Source: Ignavibacteriota bacterium (GTDB lineage: Bacteria; Bacteroidota; Ignavibacteria; Tepidaquicellales; Tepidaquicellaceae). From it: 64,000 nt of DNA. The position numbers and the translations under genes are program-made. The stretch is taken from assembly GCA_016218085.1 (NCBI GenBank), contig JACREY010000020.1, positions 186,001-250,000 of the forward strand. The letters are read 5' to 3'. Under the pieces are notes generated by a model. That model was not told the DNA's origin. It searched no databases and saw only the letters and a list, made by a program, of their open reading frames with translations. Shown here piece after piece: positions 1 to 8,753 of this stretch. How positions within the stretch are numbered: position 1 is the stretch's first letter; each line of letters starts with the position of its first letter.

Positions 1-10
1 TTTGTTTTTT

Positions 11-93
11 CTATTAACAGGAAACCCGCTCTGCGGGTTTTAAAGAAAAAATCAAAACGTCTATTAACAGGAAACCCGCTCTGCGGGTTTTTT
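11..93 (+). terminator. Two tandem terminator-like hairpin repeats
   Basis: A 31-base unit occurs twice, at 11-41 and 61-91. Each unit has the leader CTATTAACAGGAAAC and a hairpin with arms AAACCCGC and GCGGGTTT around TCT, followed by T residues. Both look like rho-independent terminators for a gene lying left of the window. A related unit in the opposite orientation lies at 636-664, so this is probably a dispersed repeat family and not only a terminator. Confidence 0.6.
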
Positions 94-105
94 ATGTTCT
101 TATTT

Positions 106-241
106 GTAGCCCATGGCTTCAGCCATGGGTAGAGATACAAAAACACACCAAACCATTTCAATGGTTTGCCATCCTATAAACCGTTGAAACGGTTTAAACT
201 TTGTTTCGATTCGTTTCCCCACGGCTGAAGCCGTGGGCTAC
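106..241. repeat. Nested inverted array of four REP-like palindromes
   Basis: Four 20-base palindromes with 9-base arms and a 2-base loop lie at 110-129, 149-168, 177-196 and 218-237. The first two have loop TC and the last two loop GA, its complement. Palindromes 1 and 4 share one sequence family (CCCAYGGCT arms) in opposite orientation. Palindromes 2 and 3 share another (AAACCRTT arms), also in opposite orientation. The order is therefore A, B, B-inverted, A-inverted. The outer two are preceded by GTAG on their own strand (106-109, and CTAC at 238-241), as in REP elements mobilised by RAYT transposases. No RAYT gene is visible here. Confidence 0.65.
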
Positions 242-251
242 ATTGAAGAGC

Positions 252-371
252 AAGAGCGCAATGTACGTTCCCAACGGGGACGTTGGGAACGAGGAGAAGA
301 AAAGTACAAGAGCGAGATCCCCGCTAAGAACATGCGGGGATGACAATATTGTTTGGAGGGCTTTAGAGCAA
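252..371 (+). repeat. 120-bp direct repeat, copy 1
   Basis: This 120-base block recurs at 453-572 with a single C-to-T difference (321 versus 522). It contains a hairpin with 11-base arms (266-276 and 281-291, loop GGGA) and a second with 8-base arms (ATCCCCGC at 317-324, GCGGGGAT at 334-341). Its end (366-388) begins a partial third start of the same unit. No convincing protein is encoded; short ORFs across it are repeat-derived. Confidence 0.75.
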
Positions 372-452
372 GAGCGCAATGTGCGTTATCCACCGCGGCG
401 GACTGGAGCCCGCCACGGCGGATTATAAACTTGGTAACGAGGATAAAAATGG

Positions 453-572
453 AAGAGCGCAATGTACGTTCCCAACGGGGACGTTGGGAACGAGGAGAAG
501 AAAAGTACAAGAGCGAGATCCTCGCTAAGAACATGCGGGGATGACAATATTGTTTGGAGGGCTTTAGAGCAA
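453..572 (+). repeat. 120-bp direct repeat, copy 2
   Basis: Copy of 252-371 at an offset of 201 bases. The one substitution falls in the arm of the second hairpin and changes a C-G pair to a U-G pair, so folding is kept. Between the copies (389-452) lies another GC-rich inverted motif built from CCGCGGCGGA and CCGCCACGGCGG (about 392-420). A shorter relative of that motif recurs downstream of fusA (4118-4133). Confidence 0.75.
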
Positions 573-635
573 AAACACAAAGAACTTATTGTGCGCTAAC
601 AGCCACGGCAGATTATAAACCAGGCAACTAGAACA

Positions 636-664
636 GAAACTCCGTAGGAGTTTCTTGTTAATAG
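636..664 (-). repeat. Inverted member of the CTATTAACA hairpin family
   Basis: Read on the minus strand this is CTATTAACAAGAAAC followed by a TCCTACGGA hairpin. It matches the leader and layout of the two units at 11-41 and 61-91 but in the opposite direction. The three units therefore bracket the whole repeat field. From 665 to about 920 I see only AT-rich DNA without a gene. Confidence 0.5.
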
Positions 665-925
665 AAGTTGAGTCAGACAATAACAAATCTGTTACGCGGG
701 TTTAGTTTATCCTATTCCACTTTTTTGGACATTAATCAATATTCGTTAAATTAAATTCATACAAAATCACGATTCGTTAAAATAATTCTATTCAAAACCA
801 CAACGAAACACCACTTTTTTTCGTGTTTTTAAAATAATTCAATAAAAACACTAAAATCCGCTCAAATTTGATGTTTCCGCGCGCTATGCACTTTAAATAT
901 CTCTAACTTGCTATATTTATTAATC

Positions 926-956
926 TTGACTAAAATTACTATTTTTCGTATTTTTA
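926..956 (+). promoter_or_regulatory. Candidate promoter of the rpsL operon
   Basis: TTG at 926-928 is followed after 20 bases by TATTTTTA at 949-956. This resembles the Bacteroidetes primary promoter pattern (TTG, about 19 bases, TAnnTTTG), 45 bases before the rpsL start. The match is loose in AT-rich DNA, so this is only a candidate. Confidence 0.3.
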
Positions 957-1000
957 TTGTTTACAAGAAAAATTTTTAAAAACTATAAATATATTTATTT

Positions 1001-1390
1001 TTGCCAACATTAAATCAATTAGTTAGAAAAGGTAGAAGAGACAAAGTTTATAAGAGCAAAGCTCCTGCTATGGATGCCTGTCCTCAGAAAAGAGGTGTAT
1101 GCACGAGGGTTTACACAACCACGCCTAAGAAACCCAATTCAGCTTTAAGAAAAGTTGCAAGGGTCAGGTTGACTAATGGAATTGAAGTAACAGCTTACAT
1201 TCCCGGTGAAGGTCACAATCTGCAAGAACACTCAATCGTGCTTATCAGGGGCGGCAGGGTGAAAGATTTGCCCGGTGTAAGGTATCATATCATCAGAGGT
1301 GCTATCGATACAGCCGGAGTAGCCAACAGGAAAAAAGCCCGTTCGAAATACGGCGCCAAGAAAGCTAAAGACGCTTCTGTTGCAAAATAA
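1001..1390 (+). CDS. rpsL: 30S ribosomal protein S12
   Basis: Encodes S12 of the small-subunit decoding centre (129 residues, within the family range). The start is TTG at 1001, chosen because the protein then begins [12 protein letters not shown], the invariant S12 N-terminus, and no in-frame ATG lies near. The conserved [13 protein letters not shown] loop (about 39-51) and the [13 protein letters not shown] segment, the site of streptomycin-resistance changes, look wild type. No Shine-Dalgarno sequence is visible; upstream is AT-rich. It heads the str operon, with rpsG 34 bases downstream. Confidence 0.98.
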   Translation: MPTLNQLVRKGRRDKVYKSKAPAMDACPQKRGVCTRVYTTTPKKPNSALRKVARVRLTNGIEVTAYIPGEGHNLQEHSIVLIRGGRVKDLPGVRYHIIRGAIDTAGVANRKKARSKYGAKKAKDASVAK

Positions 1391-1424
1391 ATTATAAATT
1401 TTAACTTAGAATTAAAGTTCACAA

Positions 1425-1892
1425 ATGAGACGTAAAAGAGCAGAAAAAAGAATCAGAATACCTGACCATAAATATAATGATGTACTGGTTGGAAGATTCA
1501 TCAATAACCTTATGAAAGAAGGCGAAAAAGCCGTAGCTCAGAAAATAATGTATGCGGCATTCGGAATAATAGAAGAGAAGACAAAATCGGACCCTCTGGA
1601 AGTTTTCAATAAGGCAATCACAAACGTTCAGCCATCAATTGAAGTTCGTTCAAGAAGAGTTGGCGGCTCGAACTACCAGATTCCGACTGAAGTCAGACCG
1701 GACAGAAGAATTGCACTCGCTATCAAATGGATTCTTACTTATACAAGGGCAAGGAATGAAAAGACGATGGCACTAAGGCTTGCAAACGAACTTATGGCAG
1801 CGGCAGTAGGCGAAGGCAGTTCAGTGAAGAAAAAAGAAGACGTACACAGAATGGCAGACGCCAACAAGGCATTTGCACATTTCAAGTGGTAA
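1425..1892 (+). CDS. rpsG: 30S ribosomal protein S7
   Basis: Encodes S7 (155 residues, usual length), which nucleates folding of the 16S rRNA head and contacts E-site tRNA. It starts MRRKRAEKR. The conserved VGGSNYQIPTEVRPDRR segment and the C-terminal HRMADANKAFAHFKW are intact. It follows rpsL by 34 bases and precedes fusA, the classical str operon order. A GC-rich hairpin sits in the 126-base gap before fusA. Confidence 0.98.
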   Translation: MRRKRAEKRIRIPDHKYNDVLVGRFINNLMKEGEKAVAQKIMYAAFGIIEEKTKSDPLEVFNKAITNVQPSIEVRSRRVGGSNYQIPTEVRPDRRIALAIKWILTYTRARNEKTMALRLANELMAAAVGEGSSVKKKEDVHRMADANKAFAHFKW

Positions 1893-1944
1893 ATTAATTT
1901 TTTTTATAATTATAAGCGGTTTAATTACTGCATCAGTTTTCACA

Positions 1945-1974
1945 TTACCCCGGTCTCAAATCGGGGTAAATTTT
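1945..1974 (+). terminator. Hairpin between rpsG and fusA
   Basis: Arms TTACCCCG (1945-1952) and CGGGGTAA (1962-1969) enclose a 9-base loop and are followed by ATTTT. It could partly terminate rpsL-rpsG transcription or act as an operon-internal regulatory or processing site. The T run is short, so full termination is uncertain. Confidence 0.5.
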
Positions 1975-2018
1975 GACTGCAAAAAGAAATAAAACAAAAC
2001 AAAGGAAAAAATAGATTA

Positions 2019-4106
2019 ATGCCCCGACAGGTATCATTAGAAAAAACGAGAAACATTGGAATTATGGCGCATATCGATGCCGGTAAAACTACTACAACCG
2101 AAAGGATATTGTATTATACCGGTAAGGTGCACAGAATGGGTGAAGTGCACGAAGGCGCAGCCACGATGGATTGGATGGAACAAGAAAAAGAAAGAGGTAT
2201 TACAATTACCTCTGCGGCTACAACCTGCATGTGGGACGACCACCGTATCAATATAATCGATACACCCGGTCACGTAGATTTCACGGCAGAGGTAGAGCGT
2301 TCATTAAGGGTTCTCGATGGTGCAATAGCATTATTTTGCGCCGTTGGCGGAGTGGAGCCGCAGTCTGAAACCGTCTGGAGGCAGGCTGATAAATATCAGG
2401 TACCGAGAATAGCTTTTGTAAACAAGATGGACAGGATTGGTGCGGACTTCTTTCAGGCAGTTCAGATGATGAAAGACAGGCTGAAAGCCAATGCAGTGCC
2501 GATTCACTTACCCGTAGGACAGGGAGATATGTTCAAGGGTATAATCGATTTGATAACGATGAAAGCAAGAATGTTCAACGAAGATACACTCGGCGCTACA
2601 TACGAAGATATCGATATCCCTGCTTCTTTTAAAAAGCAGGCAAATGAATACAGGCAGCTTTTGCTTGAAGCAGTTTCGGACGTGGATGATACGCTTCTGG
2701 TAAAATTCCTCGAAGGAAAGGAAATAACTGCAGAAGAAATTACAGCTGTATTAAGACAGGCAACAATTCAGGTGAAAATAATTCCCGTGCTTTGCGGCTC
2801 GTCTTTTAAAAATAAAGGCGTTCAGAATCTGCTCGATAAAGTCGTTGAACTTCTTCCGTCTCCGCTGGATTCAGGCGCAGTGGAAGGACATCATCTCTAT
2901 ACAGATGACCACGTGAAAAGAGAAGTTTCTGATACGGAAAAATTCACTGCACTTGCTTTTAAAATTATGACAGACCCGTACGTGGGCAAGCTCTGCTTCT
3001 TCAGGGTTTATGCAGGCAAGGCAGAAGCAGGAAGCTATATTTATAATTCCGTAACCGGTAAAAAGGAAAGACTCGGAAGAATTCTTCAAATGCACGCTAA
3101 TCACAGGGAAGATGTTAAAGAAGTATACTGCGGCGATATAGCAGCAGCAGTAGGTCTGAAGAATACAAGAACAGGCGATACACTTTGCGATGCCACCGAC
3201 CCGATTATTATGGAAAAAATTACTTTTCCTGAGCCGGTTATACAGATTGCAATCGAGCCGAAGACAAAAGCAGACCAGGATAAGCTTGGAGAATCTCTTG
3301 CAAAGCTTTCGGACGAAGATCCGACTTTTAGAGTCAGCAGTGACGAAGAAACGGGGCAGACGCTTATTTCAGGAATGGGTGAACTTCATCTCGAGATTAT
3401 AGTTGACAGGCTGAAAAGGGAATTCAAGGTTGATGCAAATATCGGAAAACCTCAGGTAGCTTATAAAGAAACGATAAGAAAGAAAGTTGAAATGGAAGGG
3501 AAGTTTATCAGACAGTCAGGCGGTAAAGGCCAGTTTGGGCACGTCTGGATTGAAATCGAACCGAATGAAAAGGGAAAAGGTTTTATTTTTGAAAATGCAA
3601 TTGTAGGCGGTGTTATTCCGAGGGAATATATACCCGCAGTATCGCAGGGAATTCAGGAAGCAATGAAAAACGGTGTTCTCGCAGGTTATCCTGTCGAAGA
3701 TATCAAAGCAAAACTGTTCGACGGCTCTTATCACGATGTTGATTCTTCTGAAATGGCATTCAAGATTGCGGGCTCGATTGCATTCAAGGATGCGGCAAGA
3801 AAAGCGAATCCGGTTTTACTCGAGCCGATAATGGATGTGGAAGTTGTAACACCTGAAGAGTATATGGGCGATGTAATGGGCGATTTAAGTTCACGCAGAG
3901 GCAGAATAGAAGGGATGTCACAGAGAAGCGATGCTCAGGTGATTAAATCGATGGTACCGCTTTCGGAAATGTTCGGATATGCAACCATTTTGAGAAGCAT
4001 GACGCAGGGACGCGCTATTTATACTATGCAGTTCTCACATTACGATGAAACACCGAAGAGCGTATCGGAACAGATAATCGAGAAAGTAAAAGGAAAACAG
4101 AAATAG
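2019..4106 (+). CDS. fusA: Elongation factor G
   Basis: Encodes the translocase GTPase EF-G (695 residues, full length). The P-loop [13 protein letters not shown] is at about 17-29, followed by DTPGH and NKMD motifs. Domain IV and the C-terminal domain V ([18 protein letters not shown] region) are complete. AAAGGAA lies before the ATG. It is the third gene of the str operon. tuf does not follow directly: a 429-base gap with repeats and a tRNA-Ile separates them. Confidence 0.98.
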   Translation: MPRQVSLEKTRNIGIMAHIDAGKTTTTERILYYTGKVHRMGEVHEGAATMDWMEQEKERGITITSAATTCMWDDHRINIIDTPGHVDFTAEVERSLRVLDGAIALFCAVGGVEPQSETVWRQADKYQVPRIAFVNKMDRIGADFFQAVQMMKDRLKANAVPIHLPVGQGDMFKGIIDLITMKARMFNEDTLGATYEDIDIPASFKKQANEYRQLLLEAVSDVDDTLLVKFLEGKEITAEEITAVLRQATIQVKIIPVLCGSSFKNKGVQNLLDKVVELLPSPLDSGAVEGHHLYTDDHVKREVSDTEKFTALAFKIMTDPYVGKLCFFRVYAGKAEAGSYIYNSVTGKKERLGRILQMHANHREDVKEVYCGDIAAAVGLKNTRTGDTLCDATDPIIMEKITFPEPVIQIAIEPKTKADQDKLGESLAKLSDEDPTFRVSSDEETGQTLISGMGELHLEIIVDRLKREFKVDANIGKPQVAYKETIRKKVEMEGKFIRQSGGKGQFGHVWIEIEPNEKGKGFIFENAIVGGVIPREYIPAVSQGIQEAMKNGVLAGYPVEDIKAKLFDGSYHDVDSSEMAFKIAGSIAFKDAARKANPVLLEPIMDVEVVTPEEYMGDVMGDLSSRRGRIEGMSQRSDAQVIKSMVPLSEMFGYATILRSMTQGRAIYTMQFSHYDETPKSVSEQIIEKVKGKQK

Positions 4107-4117
4107 TTCATAAAGTT

Positions 4118-4260
4118 ATCCGCCACGGCGGATGCAAAGAACGCATAAAGTTCATAAAGTTCATAAAGTTTGTAAAGTTATAAAGTAATATTGTTTTTTT
4201 GCTCTTACCTTATAAACTTTCAACTTTAAAAACTTTCGAACTTAAAGTTTGGGTCGGTTC
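4118..4260. repeat. Palindrome and ACTTTATAA-type repeats after fusA
   Basis: 4118-4133 is a hairpin (ATCCGCC, AC, GGCGGAT) related to motifs in the repeat field at 390-423. 4144-4187 is a tandem run of CATAAAGTT and GTAAAGTT units, and 4208-4249 carries similar units in the other orientation. The same family occurs at 5759-5807 and 9046-9083. From 4261 to 4399 there is no recognisable gene. Confidence 0.55.
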
Positions 4261-4399
4261 TTTGAAATAGGTTAGAAGACTTCGTCAAAATCAGACACGG
4301 CGAAAACGCTCTATAAAACCTGAATTAGTCGTACTGAGCAGTCCGGATGAAACATTCGGCTTGTTCAGTATGATTGGATAGTAAGGTTATCCGGTAACT

Positions 4400-4473
4400 G
4401 GGTCAGTAGCTCAGTTGGTTAGAGCGCGTGCCTTATAAGCACGAGGTCGGAGGTTCAATTCCTCCCTGACCCA
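4400..4473 (+). tRNA. tRNA-Ile, anticodon UAU
   Basis: A full cloverleaf folds: acceptor GGGTCAG/CTGACCC, D arm GCTC/GAGC, anticodon stem CGTGC/GCACG (4427-4431, 4439-4443), T arm GGAGG/CCTCC. The loop is CTTATAA, putting TAT at 4434-4436. Anticodon UAU reads AUA (Ile). Most bacteria read AUA with a lysidine-modified CAU tRNA, so this species is unusual. CCA is not encoded. It lies 62 bases before tuf and may share its transcript. Confidence 0.9.
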
Positions 4474-4535
4474 CTAAATTAGCTTATTTTTAAAAATAAT
4501 ATTTAAACAAAACCTTATAAGGAGAAATTAATAAA

Positions 4536-5744
4536 ATGGCAAAAGAAGAACTGATTCTTTCGAAACCACACGTTAATATCGGAACTATCGGACACGTTGA
4601 CCATGGTAAGACCACTCTTACGGCAGCCATCACTATGGTGCTTTCAAGAAAAGGTCAGGCCAAAGTAAAGAAATTCGATGAAATTGACAAGGCACCTGAA
4701 GAAAAAGCAAGAGGTATCACGATTGCTACCGCTCACGTTGAATACGAAACAGAAAAAAGACACTACGCACACGTAGACTGCCCCGGACACGCTGACTATA
4801 TTAAGAACATGATAACCGGTGCTGCGCAGATGGACGGATCCATACTCGTAGTAGCAGCAACAGACGGTCCCATGCCTCAGACAAGGGAACACATACTTTT
4901 GGCACGTCAGGTAGGCGTACCGAGAATCGTTGTTTATTTGAACAAAGTTGACGCAGCAGATCCTGAATTACTCGAACTCGTTGAAATGGAAATCAGAGAA
5001 CTTCTTACGAAGTATGAATTCCCCGGAGATGAAATTCCGATAATCAGAGGCTCGGCACTTCAGGCTATGGAAGCCGGATTAAACGAAGGTGTCGGACTTG
5101 ATGACCCGAGATTCAAAAGCATATTCGATTTAATGGATGCTTGCGATTCATACATTCCGGAGCCGGCAAGAGATATCGACAAACCTTTCCTTATGTCAGT
5201 TGAAGACGTATTCTCTATCACAGGTAGAGGTACAGTAGCAACAGGCAGAGTGGAAAGAGGAAAAGTTAAAGTAGGTGAAGAAATCGAAATAGTAGGACTT
5301 GGTGCCCATAAAAAATCAGTCGTAACAGGAACTGAAATGTTCAATAAACTCGTAAAAGAAGCGCTTGCAGGATTCAACTGCGGTATCCTTTTAAGGGGCG
5401 TTGACAAAAAAGAAATCGAAAGAGGAATGGTTCTCGCAAAGCCGGGTTCTATCACACCTCATAAGAAATTCGAAGCTCAGGTTTACGTATTATCGAAGGA
5501 AGAAGGCGGAAGACATACTCCGTTCAGCACCAATTACAGACCGCAGTTCTATTTCAGAACTACAGACGTAACGGGTGTGGTTTCACTGCCTGAAAATATC
5601 CAGATGGTTATGCCTGGTGATAACGTTGACGGTTTGAAAATTGAACTTATCAATACAATCGCTATGGAAGAAGGTCTCAAATTCGCTATCAGAGAAGGCG
5701 GAAGAACTGTAGGCGCAGGTATCGTAACGAAAATTATTGAATAA
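4536..5744 (+). CDS. tuf: Elongation factor Tu
   Basis: Encodes EF-Tu (402 residues), the GTPase that delivers aminoacyl-tRNA to the ribosome. The P-loop GHVDHGKT is at about 19-26, with DCPGH and NKVD motifs and all three domains complete. Some spots depart from the commonest sequence, for example VYLNKVD where VFLNK is usual. AAGGAG lies 12 bases before the ATG, one of the clearer ribosome-binding sites in the window. At least six AUA codons occur, notable in a highly expressed gene and consistent with the dedicated AUA tRNA just upstream. Confidence 0.97.
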   Translation: MAKEELILSKPHVNIGTIGHVDHGKTTLTAAITMVLSRKGQAKVKKFDEIDKAPEEKARGITIATAHVEYETEKRHYAHVDCPGHADYIKNMITGAAQMDGSILVVAATDGPMPQTREHILLARQVGVPRIVVYLNKVDAADPELLELVEMEIRELLTKYEFPGDEIPIIRGSALQAMEAGLNEGVGLDDPRFKSIFDLMDACDSYIPEPARDIDKPFLMSVEDVFSITGRGTVATGRVERGKVKVGEEIEIVGLGAHKKSVVTGTEMFNKLVKEALAGFNCGILLRGVDKKEIERGMVLAKPGSITPHKKFEAQVYVLSKEEGGRHTPFSTNYRPQFYFRTTDVTGVVSLPENIQMVMPGDNVDGLKIELINTIAMEEGLKFAIREGGRTVGAGIVTKIIE

Positions 5745-5758
5745 TAAAAAAATATTTT

Positions 5759-5807
5759 GTTTGTAAAGTTTATAAAGTAAATAAATTTACTTTATAACTT
5801 TACAAAC
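5759..5807 (+). terminator. Long AT-rich hairpin between tuf and rpsJ
   Basis: The left arm 5759-5781 and right arm 5786-5807 pair over 22 bases with one bulged T and a 4-base loop. It contains the GTTTGTAAAG/CTTTACAAAC repeat also found near 4144-4187 and 9046-9083. It may end tuf transcripts or be a repeat-derived stem within a tuf-rpsJ transcript. There is no long T tract after it. Confidence 0.5.
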
Positions 5808-5832
5808 CTTATTAACTTTTAACTAATAAAAA

Positions 5833-6141
5833 TTGGCTACACAAAAAATCAGAATAAAACTTAAATCTTACGATCATACATTGCTTGATAAGTGGACTGA
5901 GAAGATTATTAAGACAATAAAATCCACCGGTGCAATAGTTAGCGGGCCTATTCCGCTTCCTATTAAGAAGAACGTCTATACCGTTTTGAGGTCGCCGCAC
6001 GTCGATAAAAAATCGCGTGAGCAGTTCGAAACCAGGTCGCACAAAAGACTCATTGATATACTCAATTCGTCTAATAAGACCGTAGATGCGCTGACTAAGC
6101 TTGATCCTCCGGGCGGAGTTGATATCGAGATTAAAGTATAA
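5833..6141 (+). CDS. rpsJ: 30S ribosomal protein S10
   Basis: Encodes S10 (102 residues, typical), a small-subunit head protein that also serves as NusE in antitermination. The start is TTG at 5833, giving [19 protein letters not shown], the conserved N-terminus. This is the second ribosomal protein gene here starting with TTG. The PLPIKK and [14 protein letters not shown] segments are conserved. It heads a short S10-type cluster, 42 bases before rplC. Confidence 0.97.
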   Translation: MATQKIRIKLKSYDHTLLDKWTEKIIKTIKSTGAIVSGPIPLPIKKNVYTVLRSPHVDKKSREQFETRSHKRLIDILNSSNKTVDALTKLDPPGGVDIEIKV

Positions 6142-6183
6142 TTAACGTAAGATATATATTATTAATTTAAACAAGTTACACAA

Positions 6184-6804
6184 ATGTTAGGAATATTAGG
6201 TCGAAAAATCGGAATGACTACGATGTTCGAGGAATCCGGTAATGCGGTTCCTTGCACTGTTATAGAAGCAGGACCCTGTGTTATTACTCAGATAAAGACC
6301 AAGGAAAAAGACGGTTATTCTGCAGTTCAGTTCGGCTTTGGCACTAAAAAAGAAAAACACACTGCAAAACCCCAGAGAGGCGTTTACAAAAAACTGAAAA
6401 TCTCCCCGGCTCGCTATATTAAGGAAATCAAAGACTTTCCGGTCAATGATTTGAAAGTCGGCGATGTCGTTAAGGTTGATATATTCACTGTCGGTGAAAA
6501 AGTTAAAGTAACCGGTACCTCAAAAGGTAAAGGATTTCAGGGCGGCGTTAAGCGTCATAACTTCAGCGGCGGTGTTAGAACACACGGACAGAGCGACAGG
6601 GAAAGAGCTCCGGGTTCAATCGGTGCTTCATCTTATCCGTCCAGAGTTTTCAAAGGTCAGAGAATGGCCGGAAGAATGGGAACCGACCAGGTTACTTTAA
6701 GAAACCTGAAGGTTGTCAAGATTCTTCCTGACTCAAACCTGATTCTTATAAAAGGTGCCATCCCGGGCGCAAATACGGGCTTTGTTGAAATATATAAAAA
6801 CTAG
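6184..6804 (+). CDS. rplC: 50S ribosomal protein L3
   Basis: Encodes L3 (206 residues), one of the first proteins to bind 23S rRNA. It starts MLGILGRKIGMT, with the conserved central GTSKGKGFQGGVKRHNF and GSIGASSYPSRVFKGQRMAG loop that reaches the peptidyl-transferase centre. Usual length. The stop codon is 3 bases before rplD, so translational coupling is likely. Confidence 0.98.
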   Translation: MLGILGRKIGMTTMFEESGNAVPCTVIEAGPCVITQIKTKEKDGYSAVQFGFGTKKEKHTAKPQRGVYKKLKISPARYIKEIKDFPVNDLKVGDVVKVDIFTVGEKVKVTGTSKGKGFQGGVKRHNFSGGVRTHGQSDRERAPGSIGASSYPSRVFKGQRMAGRMGTDQVTLRNLKVVKILPDSNLILIKGAIPGANTGFVEIYKN

Positions 6805-6807
6805 AAA

Positions 6808-7434
6808 ATGGAATTAAAAGTATATAAAATTGACGGTACTGAAAGCGGAGAAATTGTAAAACTGCCCGATTCAGTGTTTGCCATTGAGCCCAATACTCAC
6901 CTGGTTTACCAGGCGGTAAGGTCTTTTCTTGCGAACAGAAGACAGGGCACACACAAGACAAAAGAAAGAAATGAAGTAAGAGGCGGCGGAAAGAAGCCCT
7001 TCAGGCAAAAAGGCACCGGCGGTGCAAGACGCGGTACTAACCGCTCACCGCTAATGGTCGGCGGCGGCACGATATTCGGACCCAAGCCGCATAAATACAG
7101 CGTTGACCTTCCGGTTAAGGCAGCACGCCTTGCAAGGAAATCGGCTCTCAGCATGAAGGCAAAAGAAAATGAAATCACGGTAGTAGAGGATTTTAATTTC
7201 GATAAACCGAAAACTAAAGACCTGCAGAGCATTTTGCAGTCCCTTAAACTTGACGAAACAAAGACTTTATTCCTGCTCACGGAAGCAAACGATAACCTCT
7301 ATAAATCCGGAAGGAATATTAAAAAACTTAATGTCAGGATTTCGGATAAAGCCGCAACGTATGACCTTGTGAACAACAAAATGATACTTATACAGAAGTC
7401 CGCTATAGACAACTTGTGCAAAAGTCTAATATAA
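6808..7434 (+). CDS. rplD: 50S ribosomal protein L4
   Basis: Encodes L4 (208 residues), which lines the exit tunnel. The extended loop is recognisable as NRRQGTHKTKERNEVRGGGK and KPFRQKGTGGARRGTNRSP (about 48-85). Family-typical length. It sits between rplC and rplW with short spacers (3 and 13 bases). In some bacteria L4 regulates the S10 operon; nothing in this sequence demonstrates that here. Confidence 0.98.
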   Translation: MELKVYKIDGTESGEIVKLPDSVFAIEPNTHLVYQAVRSFLANRRQGTHKTKERNEVRGGGKKPFRQKGTGGARRGTNRSPLMVGGGTIFGPKPHKYSVDLPVKAARLARKSALSMKAKENEITVVEDFNFDKPKTKDLQSILQSLKLDETKTLFLLTEANDNLYKSGRNIKKLNVRISDKAATYDLVNNKMILIQKSAIDNLCKSLI

Positions 7435-7447
7435 TTTTAAAATCGAG

Positions 7448-7744
7448 ATGAAAAGAATATTAATCAGACCATTAATCACGGAAAAAAATACGCTGCTTCA
7501 GGAACAGCAGAACCAGTATGCTTTTGAAGTCGCCAAAGATGCCAATAAAATCGAAATAGCCACTGCAGTTGAAAAGAAATTCAAGGTCAGGGTAATCGGT
7601 GTCAGGACTATGGTGGCAAAAGGCAAAAAGAAAAGCCAGTTTACCAGAAAAGGTAAATTCGAAGGCTACCGCGCAGACAGGAAAAAAGCTGTCGTATCGC
7701 TCCATAAGGAAGATAAAATCGACTTCCTCGGCGCAGTAGAATAA
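7448..7744 (+). CDS. rplW: 50S ribosomal protein L23
   Basis: Encodes L23 (98 residues), at the tunnel exit where trigger factor and SRP dock. It starts MKRILIRPLITEKNTLL, with the conserved VRTMVAKGKKK region. Normally rplB follows at once; here a terminator and then a sigma factor gene follow. The remaining S10/spc genes must lie elsewhere in the genome. Confidence 0.97.
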   Translation: MKRILIRPLITEKNTLLQEQQNQYAFEVAKDANKIEIATAVEKKFKVRVIGVRTMVAKGKKKSQFTRKGKFEGYRADRKKAVVSLHKEDKIDFLGAVE

Positions 7745-7755
7745 AAGTGCTTTCT

Positions 7756-7788
7756 TTCTGATATGGTATCAGAAGCAGATTTTTTTTT
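7756..7788 (+). terminator. Terminator after rplW
   Basis: Arms TTCTGATA (7756-7763) and TATCAGAA (7767-7774) with a 3-base loop; a run of nine T begins at 7780 after a 5-base spacer. This ends the rpsJ-rplC-rplD-rplW cluster and makes the truncation of the S10 operon look real. Confidence 0.75.
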
Positions 7789-7895
7789 GTTCATATATAT
7801 ATTTGATACTTCAAATAAATAGCTTCATTTGAAACTATCTTGCTTTTTTTATCGTTTTAAACAATGGAATAAAAAGCAATGCCTAAAAATAAATT

Positions 7896-8753
7896 ATGAA
7901 ATTAGGAAAACAATATACAAGTAGAGAAAACCAGTCTACTGATATTTATTTAAAAGAGATTAGTAAAACTACACCGCTTACCGTTGCTGATGAAATTGAC
8001 TGTGCGAAGAAAATCAAAAAAGGCGATAAAAGAGCTCTTGATGTACTCGTAAAAGCTAATCTCAGATTCGTGGTTAGTGTGGCTAAACAATACCAGAATC
8101 AGGGGCTTTCCCTGAATGACCTTATTAACGAAGGCAACCTCGGGCTTATCAAGGCAGCAAAAAAGTTTGACGAAACCCGCGGATTCAAATTCATATCCTA
8201 TGCGGTATGGTGGATTCGCCAGTCTATACTTCAGGCGTTAGCCGAGCAGTCGAGAGTTGTCAGGCTTCCATTGAATATTGTTCAGCAGAAATCCAAAATC
8301 TCAAAGACAATAAGCGAGCTCGAACAGAAAAACGAACGCGCTCCTAATGTTCTTGAAATTGCCGAAGAGCTCGATATGTCTGTTTATGAAGTTCAGGAAA
8401 CCCTGAAAAATTCAGGCGGACACGTATCGATGGATGCCCCGAGTATTCACGGCGAGGATACCAAGCTAATCGATATTATGCCCGATAAAGCAGAAAAGAT
8501 GCCCGATAATAAGCTGCTGAAAGATTCACTCCGTATCGAAATTGAGCGTGCGCTCGATACGCTTTCCCAGAGGGAAAAAGAAGTCGTAAAACTTTACTAC
8601 GGACTCGAAAAAGAGAATCCGCTCACGCTCGAAGAAATAGGCGATAAGTATAAACTGACACGCGAGCGCGTAAGGCAGATAAAAGAAAAAGCTATACGCC
8701 GCCTGCGCCAGGCATCGCGTTCAAAAGCACTTAAAGCATACTTAGGGCAATAG
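7896..8753 (+). CDS. rpoD: Primary-type RNA polymerase sigma factor
   Basis: A 285-residue sigma-70 family protein of the short Bacteroidetes/Ignavibacteria RpoD form, with little of region 1.1. It has region 1.2 ([11 protein letters not shown]), region 2 ([40 protein letters not shown]), region 3 ([12 protein letters not shown]) and region 4 ([33 protein letters not shown]). It is monocistronic after the rplW terminator. I call it the housekeeping sigma by form; a close paralog elsewhere could hold that role. Confidence 0.9.
   Translation: MKLGKQYTSRENQSTDIYLKEISKTTPLTVADEIDCAKKIKKGDKRALDVLVKANLRFVVSVAKQYQNQGLSLNDLINEGNLGLIKAAKKFDETRGFKFISYAVWWIRQSILQALAEQSRVVRLPLNIVQQKSKISKTISELEQKNERAPNVLEIAEELDMSVYEVQETLKNSGGHVSMDAPSIHGEDTKLIDIMPDKAEKMPDNKLLKDSLRIEIERALDTLSQREKEVVKLYYGLEKENPLTLEEIGDKYKLTRERVRQIKEKAIRRLRQASRSKALKAYLGQ

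Noticed and set aside
252-572. CRISPR-like repeat array
   Set aside because: Only two 120-base copies with internal hairpins and no regular spacers or cas genes.
194-580. Overlapping short ORFs on both strands in the repeat field
   Set aside because: They arise from the GC-rich palindromes and repeats, have no consistent start context and match each other only because the DNA repeats.
5060-5455. 131-codon ORF antisense to tuf
   Set aside because: It overlaps conserved EF-Tu sequence fully and resembles no known protein.
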